Assembly (NCBI GenBank): GCA_007123065.1
Contig: SKSI01000050.1
Coordinates: 1-9,162 of the forward strand
From: Bacteroidales bacterium
GTDB taxonomy: Bacteria > Bacteroidota > Bacteroidia > Bacteroidales > UBA7960
Direction of reading: 5' to 3'
Length of the DNA stretch: 9,162 bases
The position numbers were made by a program, and so were the translations under genes. Of the stretch, positions 1 to 5,129 are shown one piece after another (positions within the stretch are counted from its first letter, which is position 1; each line of letters starts with the position of its first letter). The notes beneath the pieces are model-generated. The model saw only the letters and a program-made list of their open reading frames with translations. It was not told the origin of the DNA and searched no databases.

Positions 1-80
1 ATGATCAAACGGCCTTCGCTTTTGTAATCGTGAAAAGAATGATATGTATAAACGCGCCCTGTGGCGCGTTTGTGTTTTAG
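1..80 (+). terminator. GC-rich hairpin, possible terminator of a plus-strand gene left of the window
   Basis: A perfect 9-bp stem (AAACGCGCC at 50-58, GGCGCGTTT at 63-71) with loop CTGT is followed by GTGTTTT, which would suit a rho-independent terminator read rightward. The first bases could be the tail of a plus-strand gene: frame 1 stops at 25-27, frame 2 at 2-4, and frame 3 stays open to a TAG at 78-80 through the hairpin. I cannot tell which, if any, is real. A degenerate copy of 46-72 occurs in the same orientation at 2995-3021, so the hairpin may be part of a dispersed repeat rather than a dedicated terminator. Confidence 0.4.
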
Positions 81-99
81 GATAAGTCGCGGTTCGTAA

Positions 100-120
100 A
101 GACGCGCCCCAAGCGCGTCT
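100..120. repeat. GC-rich palindrome AGACGCGC/GCGCGTCT
   Basis: An 8-bp perfect inverted repeat (100-107 and 113-120) surrounds loop CCCAA. The right arm is also the outer end of the long repeat shared with 2733-2924, where the motif reappears inverted at 2917-2924. There is no T-tract, so it is unlikely to be a terminator; it reads as one module of an intergenic repeat. Confidence 0.6.
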
Positions 121-320
121 CGATCGTGGCATTTGGAAAAGCTTCTCAAACAAAAACCACGCACAAACGCAAATAAACAGACCAGTCAGTGAACCCTAAA
201 CGCTTAACGCTAAACACTTAACAAAAAACAACAAACGACGAACAATAAACAACGAACATTTATGTCATTCCCGCATTGTGGCAACCGCCCTTTCGCGGGG
301 ACTTAGAACTCAGAATTACA
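113..320 (+). repeat. Left copy of imperfect inverted repeat flanking ppiD
   Basis: Two blocks match, in the same order but reverse-complemented, the region at 2733-2924 on the other side of ppiD. Block one, 113-183, matches 2924-2855 at roughly 63 of 71 positions by hand alignment (for example CATTTGGAAAAGC, then CTCAAACAAAAACCACGCA). Block two, about 228-320, matches about 2819-2733 (GAACATTTATGTCATTCC, GCATTGTGGC, GAACTCAGAAT). The middle, 184-227, is diverged low-complexity sequence. Block two ends in a TGTCATTC (263-270) ... GAATTACA (313-320) unit. No open frame of interest is present; the 91-codon frame from 278 is only repeat and terminator sequence. Confidence 0.75.
196..262. repeat. 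Low-complexity tandem stretch (CTAAACGCTTAACG-type, then ACAACGAA-type)
   Basis: A 14-bp unit CTAAACGCTTAACG at 196-209 is followed by a near copy at 210-223 (12 of 14 identical), then a run of AAC-rich units of about 7 bp. It is purine-skewed, non-coding, and like the other microsatellite-type runs at gene borders in this window. Confidence 0.55.
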
Positions 321-440
321 GATTATCTTTAATCTTTAATTTTTCATTTAAACAGCAGATCCACCAAAGGCGGCAGACAATTGGAGAGATTCGGGCAGCA
401 CCCAAAATCAAACTAAATATAACACAACCGTCAACGAAGG

Positions 441-481
441 GAAAAAATAACAAATCCCCCGCAAAGGTTTTTACGGGGGAT
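441..481 (-). terminator. Rho-independent terminator of the ppiD end of the operon
   Basis: Read on the minus strand, an 8-bp perfect stem (ATCCCCCG at 481-474, CGGGGGAT at 461-454, 12-nt loop) is followed by TTGTTATTTTTTC (453-441). It begins about 26 nt beyond the ppiD stop codon at 507-509. The shape and position are right for the end of the leftward transcript. Confidence 0.85.
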
Positions 482-506
482 GTATTTAGATTTTGCCAGG
501 TTTTTC

Positions 507-2624
507 CTAGAAAAACAACGCCCTGTTGTCTTCGATGCGGGCGTTGTCTTTGATGGCATTGAAAGCTTGTGAGGGCACTCTGTTTTTAAAAGTATTTTTA
601 AGCGGGGTTTTTGCCTGTGTGAGGTCGTCGGGCACGATGGTTTCGTCTTTATGCAGGATTTCTACGATAAAGACTCCGTTATTTCCTTTAATCGGACCTT
701 TTGTTGTTTCTTCCCTGCCGGCGAAGAGGGTTCCGATCACTTTGGGTTCGGGTCCGACTCCGGGAAGGTTTCTGCTGTTGAAGCTGATATTTTCGGCTTC
801 ATTAATTTCCAGTCCCAGTTTTTCGGCCATATCATCCAGGTTGTGTTGTGCCAGCAGCTCATGCATCTCTTCGGCGATCATCTCTTGTTTTCTTTCGCGA
901 ATGGCGATATCCCTGATATCTTCACGAATTTCGTTAAGAGAGGGGATGCCTTCATCTCTTTTTCCTGTGACGGTAGCCACCACGAAGTTGTTTTCGAGTT
1001 CGAAAATGCGAGAGATGCTTCCGGTTCGGGTATCGTCGTCGAAGGCCCATTGTATGATCTGGCGTCCGAGTTCAATGCCGGGCAGTGTCTGGTCCATCTT
1101 ACCGATACGGTCTGCCTCTCGCACATTCAGTCCGGCTTCATCTGCGGCGGCTTCAAAATCGGCGCCGTTCCGCAGTTCGGTTGCGAATGCGTTAATGCGT
1201 CCGTATTCATTTCTATAGGTTCGGCTGCCCGGTTCGATGTTTCGAACCAGTTTGGCCACCTGCACCTTTTTGGTCATCGGTGCTTTCCCTGTAACATGGA
1301 TCACGTGGAAGCCAAATTCTGTTTCCACCGTCAGGAATGAACCTGTTGGTGCTTCTACGACGGCTTCATTAAAGGCTGGCACCATGGCACCATCCGGGAA
1401 CCAGTCGAGGTCGCCAAAGTTCATTGCCGCGCTGGGGTCATCAGAGAGTTCATTTGCCAAAGCGGGAAAGCGGCCGGGGTTGTTGCGCACGACACGCAGG
1501 ATGCTGTCGGCTTTTTGTTCGGCTTCCTCATAACCGCGAACGGTTTGCGGATTGGAGGCAGCAGAACCCTGGTACGCGATAAGGATATGGCTGGCGCGCA
1601 TTGAGTCGGGACGCATTTGTGTATCTGCGAGGCGCGCGAGGATGTAGGCGTTGTCATCTATATATGGTCCAACGACACTTCCGACGGGCATATCAAATAT
1701 TTCATCCTCGATTTGCGGAGAGAGGGTGCCACGTGCGTGGAATGTCGGATCAAAGCGGCGGTCAGACATGGCATTCACAAACGACTGCACATTATCGATC
1801 TGTGCAAACTCATCTTTGAGTTCCATAATTTCATTGAACGCATTTTCCCTGTCTTCGTCAGAGGCAAACACCGGAAGATTTACATATTTAATATTGCGTG
1901 ATGCTTCTTGTTTGAAGCGGTGTTTGTTATCTTCATAAACGCGGCGCAGTTCCCTGTCGCTGATGCTGATCTCCTCATCAAGATCGTTATGGCTTTTAAA
2001 GATGAAGCGGATATCTGCCGTGGTATTTCTGTTTTTGAAGTCGGCTGCAGCAAGTGCTGAAGGTGCCAGAAAGGCGTTGCCGATCATCTGGTGGTACTTT
2101 TCTTCGCGGCGGTCTTGTCTGATATGGTCTTCAAGCATCATCCACTGATTTTGAACCGAAAGCTCCCTTTGTGGCAGTGTACGAAGGAATTCGATCACGT
2201 TTTGCGGGTCATATTGTCCGGTAGCCGGGTCTGAGAAGCTTTGTCGCAGATACGGGTGCGGATCGTCCCCATAGATCATATCATATAGCTCTTCAGCGGT
2301 AACGGCGATGCCGACATTTTCCAGGATGTCTTCCATCAGCACTTCGCGCACCATATCATTCCAGATCTGCTGACGCATTTGAAAGGCTTCGCGCGGTCCT
2401 GCAGACATACCGGTTTGCATTTGCCAGTTTTCAATCTGTTGCTGGGCGCGCATCTCAAACTGTTGGTATCCGATGGCGTTGCCTTCTATTCGTCCGATAT
2501 GAAATTGCTGTGGGCGCATCGGGCCGTAGCCCAGGAAGTCACCAAGCACAAATGCAGCCAAACCAACACCTATCACGGCGATCAGCAGGCCAGAATAGTT
2601 TCTTATTTTCGTTATTACAGCCAT
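507..2624 (-). CDS. ppiD: PpiD/SurA-type periplasmic peptidyl-prolyl cis-trans isomerase, membrane anchored
   Basis: A 705-residue foldase expected to sit in the inner membrane with its bulk in the periplasm, helping exported and outer membrane proteins fold by isomerising X-Pro bonds. Residues 10-31 form one hydrophobic segment, a signal anchor with no clear cleavage site. Residues ~45-200 resemble the SurA/PpiD N-terminal chaperone region, rich in Gln/Met helices. A canonical parvulin (PPIC) domain lies at ~342-447, with RASHILIA (343-350), FGDLDWF (403-409) and FGFHVIHV (437-444). Segments at ~300-335, ~516-560 and ~625-660 look like the last strands of further degenerate parvulin folds. 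It is longer than E. coli PpiD (623 aa); lengths near 700 aa are usual in Bacteroidota. ATG at 2624 gives the anchor directly and lies just downstream of a promoter motif. It is last in the envelope gene cluster and followed by a terminator. The exact name (PpiD versus SurA-like) rests on architecture only. Confidence 0.93.
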   Translation of the reverse strand: MAVITKIRNYSGLLIAVIGVGLAAFVLGDFLGYGPMRPQQFHIGRIEGNAIGYQQFEMRAQQQIENWQMQTGMSAGPREAFQMRQQIWNDMVREVLMEDILENVGIAVTAEELYDMIYGDDPHPYLRQSFSDPATGQYDPQNVIEFLRTLPQRELSVQNQWMMLEDHIRQDRREEKYHQMIGNAFLAPSALAAADFKNRNTTADIRFIFKSHNDLDEEISISDRELRRVYEDNKHRFKQEASRNIKYVNLPVFASDEDRENAFNEIMELKDEFAQIDNVQSFVNAMSDRRFDPTFHARGTLSPQIEDEIFDMPVGSVVGPYIDDNAYILARLADTQMRPDSMRASHILIAYQGSAASNPQTVRGYEEAEQKADSILRVVRNNPGRFPALANELSDDPSAAMNFGDLDWFPDGAMVPAFNEAVVEAPTGSFLTVETEFGFHVIHVTGKAPMTKKVQVAKLVRNIEPGSRTYRNEYGRINAFATELRNGADFEAAADEAGLNVREADRIGKMDQTLPGIELGRQIIQWAFDDDTRTGSISRIFELENNFVVATVTGKRDEGIPSLNEIREDIRDIAIRERKQEMIAEEMHELLAQHNLDDMAEKLGLEINEAENISFNSRNLPGVGPEPKVIGTLFAGREETTKGPIKGNNGVFIVEILHKDETIVPDDLTQAKTPLKNTFKNRVPSQAFNAIKDNARIEDNRALFF

Positions 2625-2653
2625 TTTTTATTCCGGTTTAAATTTTCAGGCTG

Positions 2654-2661
2654 CAAAGATA
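2654..2661 (-). promoter_or_regulatory. Bacteroidota-type -7 promoter element for ppiD
   Basis: On the minus strand TATCTTTG fits the TAnnTTTG consensus of Bacteroidota primary-sigma promoters. It lies 29 nt before the ppiD ATG, giving a short leader. No TTG is seen at the expected -33 distance; that position falls inside the 16-bp tandem repeat at 2671-2702. Confidence 0.6.
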
Positions 2662-2670
2662 GGAAAAAAA

Positions 2671-2702
2671 GTTTAGTTGTTGAGGAGTTTAGTTGTTGAG
2701 GA
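2671..2702. repeat. Two tandem 16-bp units upstream of the ppiD promoter
   Basis: GTTTAGTTGTTGAGGA occurs exactly twice (2671-2686, 2687-2702), followed by shorter GTTTAGAA and GTTTAGAG remnants to about 2718. It covers the place where the -33 element of the ppiD promoter would sit, so unit-number change could alter promoter strength (inference). Confidence 0.8.
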
Positions 2703-2732
2703 GTTTAGAAGTTTAGAGGTTTAATTTTCCCT

Positions 2733-2924
2733 TGTCATTCTGAGTTCCCAGCCCCCGCGAAAAAGGCGGTGGCCACAATGCTGGAATGACATAAATGTTC
2801 TTTGTTCGTTGTTTGTTGTTTTTTGTTGTTTTTTTTTGAAGAATCGGCTGGTAAGGTCTGTTTTTTTCGTTTATGCGTGGTTTTTGTTTGAGACGCTTTT
2901 CCAAATGTCACGGCTGAGACGCGC
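2733..2924 (-). repeat. Right copy of imperfect inverted repeat flanking ppiD
   Basis: Reverse-complement partner of 113-320, with the same two blocks in mirrored order (2733-2819 and 2855-2924). Its inner end is a 59-bp unit with perfect 8-bp terminal inverted repeats, TGTCATTC (2733-2740) and GAATGACA (2784-2791); the left copy has the diverged end GAATTACA. T-rich sequence at 2795-2837 is the complement of the A-rich centre of the left copy. No transposase or coding frame of note is inside, and I see no target-site duplication at the ends. Confidence 0.75.
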
Positions 2925-2936
2925 CGGTTCTACAAT

Positions 2937-2961
2937 ACCTTTTGCCCTAAAGGCAAAAGGT
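2937..2961. repeat. Perfect 10-bp stem hairpin
   Basis: ACCTTTTGCC (2937-2946) and GGCAAAAGGT (2952-2961) pair perfectly around loop CTAAA. Neither side has a real T-tract (GTCTTTCTC on the plus strand, ATTGTAG on the minus strand), so termination is doubtful. It could act as a weak 3' end or RNA-stabilising hairpin for the upstream transcript, or be another intergenic repeat module. Confidence 0.6.
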
Positions 2962-2994
2962 GTCTTTCTCATGAATTATCTGCATTATTTTGAT

Positions 2995-3021
2995 GTATAA
3001 ATGCGTCCTGTAGCGAATTTG
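2995..3021 (+). repeat. Degenerate direct copy of the hairpin region at 46-72
   Basis: 22 of 27 bases match 46-72 in the same orientation (shared GTATAAA, CCTGT and TTTG). The five changes destroy the perfect stem of the left copy, so this looks like an older, decayed member of the same repeat. Confidence 0.5.
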
Positions 3022-3055
3022 CACATTCTTCCTCACACCATACTTTAGGGTTTAC

Positions 3056-3124
3056 TGTCATTAGTAGCGTTAGCGAAGAATCTGTTGGGGAGCTGACAGA
3101 TCCTTCACTGCGTTCAGGATGACA
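3056..3124. repeat. 69-bp TGTCAT-ended palindromic element
   Basis: Imperfect inverted repeat with ends TGTCAT (3056-3061) and ATGACA (3119-3124). The arms of 28-29 nt pair over most of their length and close with AATCTG (3079-3084) against CAGATC (3097-3102), leaving about 12 nt of loop. It lies just beyond the CNNM-gene stop codon, where the minus-strand RNA would form a long hairpin without a T-tract. Elements of this look (TGTCAT...GCGAAGAATCTG) are familiar to me as dispersed intergenic repeats in Bacteroidota genomes; that is recollection, not a search. Confidence 0.7.
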
Positions 3125-3134
3125 GGAATTTTTT

Positions 3135-3155
3135 TCACTTTTCATTTTTCATTTT
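3135..3155 (-). repeat. Three 7-bp units forming the CNNM gene 3' end
   Basis: On the minus strand AAAATGA, AAAATGA and AAAGTGA run in tandem, followed by an A-rich run. They encode the final residues (MKNEK) and supply the TGA stop, so the non-conserved tail is repeat-derived. Confidence 0.65.
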
Positions 3156-4403
3156 ATAAAGCTTAACCAGCTCCAGGCGTTTTTCGCTTACTTGTAATAT
3201 TTTGAATGTATTGGTTCCGATGGTCAGCTCTTCTCCCTTTTCGGGGATGCTTTCCTTGTGGTTGAGGATGAGTCCGCCGAGGGTTTCAAACTCTTCAGAT
3301 TCAGGCAGGTTCAGCATATACTTTTCGTTGAGGTAGTCGATTTCAAATCGTGCAGAAAAGATGTATTCATCCTTTCCGGTTTGTTTCTCAACGAGGTCTT
3401 CCACATCATATTCATCATCAATTTCGCCAAAAATCTCTTCCATAATGTCTTCAATGGTGATGATACCAGCTGTGCCGCCAAATTCATCGAGCACTACGGC
3501 GATGCTTTTTCGTTGCTGTATCAGGCTTTTCAGCAGCTTGTTGGCATGCATTGTTTCGGGGACGAGCAACACCGGCCTGATGATGTCACGAACATTCCGC
3601 GGGCCGGAGAAAAAGTCGAAGGCATGCACATAGCCAACTATATCATCGATGGAATTCTGGTATACCAGCACTTTTGAAAGCCCGGTTTGCGAGAAGATCC
3701 TCGTGATGGCAGGGATGCTTTCATTTTGTGACACGGCGACCACTTCGGTACGTGGTATCAGGCATTCGCGTAGTTTCACCTCCGGGAACTCGATGGCATT
3801 CCGAAACATTTGTATCTCCCGTTGTCTTTCCTGGCTGTCTTCACTTTGATCGCCAAACTCCTTAAGAAAGTTATCCATATCGATTGCATCAAAGACCCTT
3901 TCAGTAGAGCTCATATCGGTGCGGAACAGGTATTTCATCAAAAGATTTGACAGGGAGATTGTGAAAGTAATGATGGGATACAATATATAATAGATGATGG
4001 TAACCGGTACGGCAAAGATGTTCAAAAACCTGTTCGGGTTGATCCGAAACAGCGTTTTGGGCAGAAATTCGGCAAAGATCAGGATTATCAGGGAAGATAT
4101 AATGGTTTGCAGCAAAAAAACGATAAATTCACCCCTGATGGGTGACGGAAGTATCGCATGCAGCAGGGGCTCGAGCAGTGCAGCGAATGAAATGCCGTAT
4201 ACCACCAGTGCAATGTTGTTGCCGACCAGCATGGTAGATATAAAGCTGGACTCGGAGCGCACAAAGCGGGAAAGCAGGCGCGCCGAAAAACCGCCGCTTT
4301 GCTTGTCAACCTCCACTTTTAACTTGTTGGCAGCCACAAAAGCGATCTCCATCCCGGAGAAAAAGGCAGACAGCAAGAGGCTGATGATGATGAGGGAGGT
4401 CAT
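3135..4403 (-). CDS. CNNM/CorC-family membrane protein with CBS pair (hemolysin-family annotation)
   Basis: A 422-residue inner membrane protein of the CNNM/CorC/HlyC family, members of which are linked to Mg2+ or other cation efflux; 'hemolysin' is a historical family label. Domains in order: an N-terminal CNNM (DUF21) membrane domain, ~1-160, with hydrophobic segments near 2-24, 55-85, 90-112 and 128-155 and family motifs SGMEIAF (16-22), GNNIA (61-65) and FAEFLPKTL (110-118); a linker with an acidic stretch; CBS 1, ~213-265, starting LIPRTEVVAV; CBS 2, ~273-330, with the hallmark VLDEFGGTAGIITIEDIMEE (304-323); and a CorC_HlyC C-terminal domain, ~340-418, with ETLGGLIL (373-380). Length is normal. 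GldE of gliding bacteria shares this architecture, but there is no gldD neighbour, so I do not assign it. The gene follows lptC after 102 nt holding two palindromes. Its last residues and stop come from a 7-bp microsatellite. Confidence 0.95.
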   Translation of the reverse strand: MTSLIIISLLLSAFFSGMEIAFVAANKLKVEVDKQSGGFSARLLSRFVRSESSFISTMLVGNNIALVVYGISFAALLEPLLHAILPSPIRGEFIVFLLQTIISSLIILIFAEFLPKTLFRINPNRFLNIFAVPVTIIYYILYPIITFTISLSNLLMKYLFRTDMSSTERVFDAIDMDNFLKEFGDQSEDSQERQREIQMFRNAIEFPEVKLRECLIPRTEVVAVSQNESIPAITRIFSQTGLSKVLVYQNSIDDIVGYVHAFDFFSGPRNVRDIIRPVLLVPETMHANKLLKSLIQQRKSIAVVLDEFGGTAGIITIEDIMEEIFGEIDDEYDVEDLVEKQTGKDEYIFSARFEIDYLNEKYMLNLPESEEFETLGGLILNHKESIPEKGEELTIGTNTFKILQVSEKRLELVKLYKMKNEK

Positions 4404-4420
4404 TGATGGTTATTTTGTTA

Positions 4421-4444
4421 AAAGCAAATTCATGAATTTGCTTT
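4421..4444. repeat. 24-bp perfect palindrome centred on CATG
   Basis: Twelve-base arms mirror exactly around position 4432/4433; as RNA this is a 10-bp stem with a CAUG loop. It lies 18-41 nt upstream of the CNNM-gene start, in the leader of that gene if the operon is co-transcribed. It shares the 14-bp core AAATTCATGAATTT with the larger palindrome next to it. Confidence 0.9.
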
Positions 4445-4455
4445 ACATTTGTTTT

Positions 4456-4499
4456 ACATGCATGTAGAGAAAATTCATGAATTTTCTCTACATGCATGT
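4456..4499. repeat. 44-bp perfect nested palindrome
   Basis: Twenty-two-base arms are exact reverse complements around 4477/4478: a 20-bp stem with loop CATG. Each end is itself the palindrome ACATGCATGT (4456-4465 and 4490-4499). It sits 7-50 nt downstream of the lptC stop codon. The plus strand continues TTGTTTTTATT, which would make a terminator in that direction, but the genes run the other way. On the minus strand there is no T-tract, so read-through with RNA processing or 3'-end protection of lptC is possible (inference). Confidence 0.92.
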
Positions 4500-4505
4500 T
4501 TGTTT

Positions 4506-5063
4506 TTATTCCTGCACCCTGAATGTACCGCGTGGATTGGTGATTTCCCAGGTGTCGAAGCGTTCATCGGCCCGGAAGCCTTCGCCGTAGGTCACCTCGT
4601 CTTCGGTGGTGATCCTGACAAATTTTTCCGAGTAGATAATTTCATTCTTCTGATCCCAGATCAGCTGTTCGGTATTGAGCTTTTCGCCCATTTCGTTGAT
4701 CACCACGACATTGTCGCGTGCTTCGATGATTTCTGTGTCGTCATAGCTAATGGCATAGTTGGCTGACATACTTGATGTTTGCTGCATCAGGGTATCATAG
4801 AAAACCACATGAAGCCCTTTTGGCATTTCAAGGTATTTTGTTTCGAGGTCATATCTGTCCATCTGGGGTGCGCTGAGGATCATCCGCACGTTTGCCCGGT
4901 CTGTATAGATCACTTCAATATCGAATGCAGACTCAATGGGGCCTTCATCCACGCGTGTGATGGCATCGATGGCTTCGAGGTCGCTTTTACACCCGGGCAT
5001 TGCTATCATGACTGCCAGAAGCAGCAGGAAAGTGTGCGATGTAATCGGTACTTTAGTGTTCAT
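4506..5063 (-). CDS. lptC: LptC, periplasmic component of the lipopolysaccharide export machinery
   Basis: A 185-residue protein of the LptC family, which takes lipopolysaccharide from the LptBFG ABC transporter and hands it to LptA across the periplasm. The N-terminus has a hydrophobic stretch (11-21) followed by AMPGC, with Cys25 fitting a relaxed lipobox, so it is probably a lipoprotein, a common form in Bacteroidota, rather than TM-anchored as in E. coli. The remainder is the beta-jellyroll repeat typical of the OstA/LptC fold: alternating strands such as FDIEVIYTD (47-55), NVRMILSAPQMDRY (58-71) and EVTYGEGFRAD (154-164). Length is normal. The ATG at 5063 places the signal at the very start. 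It lies 63 nt after the TPR gene and before the CNNM gene. The other lpt genes are not in the window. Confidence 0.92.
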   Translation of the reverse strand: MNTKVPITSHTFLLLLAVMIAMPGCKSDLEAIDAITRVDEGPIESAFDIEVIYTDRANVRMILSAPQMDRYDLETKYLEMPKGLHVVFYDTLMQQTSSMSANYAISYDDTEIIEARDNVVVINEMGEKLNTEQLIWDQKNEIIYSEKFVRITTEDEVTYGEGFRADERFDTWEITNPRGTFRVQE

Positions 5064-5115
5064 TTAGGTTCCTTATGCTGAACATTCGGAATGTGTTGCC
5101 CATCTGCTAATTTAC

Positions 5116-5129
5116 TAATTTGCAAATTA
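5116..5129. repeat. 14-bp palindrome over the TPR gene stop codon
   Basis: TAATTTGCAAATTA is self-complementary and contains the TAA stop of the TPR gene (5129-5127). It is preceded by a partial CTAATTTA repeat (5107-5114). It is AT-rich and may be chance or a trace of a TTTGCTAAT-type microsatellite. Confidence 0.5.

Noticed and set aside
278..553. Plus-strand 91-codon frame in the left intergenic region
   Set aside because: It consists of repeat sequence, the ppiD terminator and the antisense of the ppiD end; low-complexity composition and no recognisable protein.
526..1340. Long plus-strand open frames (about 230 codons each) opposite the 3' half of ppiD
   Set aside because: They lie wholly inside a well-recognised foldase gene on the other strand, have no family resemblance, and two overlap in different frames; they are shadows of codon bias.
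3056..3124. Terminator for the CNNM gene
   Set aside because: The hairpin is long, but the minus strand has no T-run after it, and the ends match a repeat family better.
4444..4451. Plus-strand TACATTTG between the two palindromes as a promoter for an antisense RNA
   Set aside because: It matches the -7 consensus but arises at the edge of the palindromes, has no gene downstream on that strand, and a single 8-bp match is weak. Only RNA data could revive it.
4449..4766. Plus-strand frame of 105 codons whose start lies in the palindrome region
   Set aside because: Its first residues come from the 44-bp palindrome (the minus strand gives the same peptide for that reason) and the rest is antisense to lptC.
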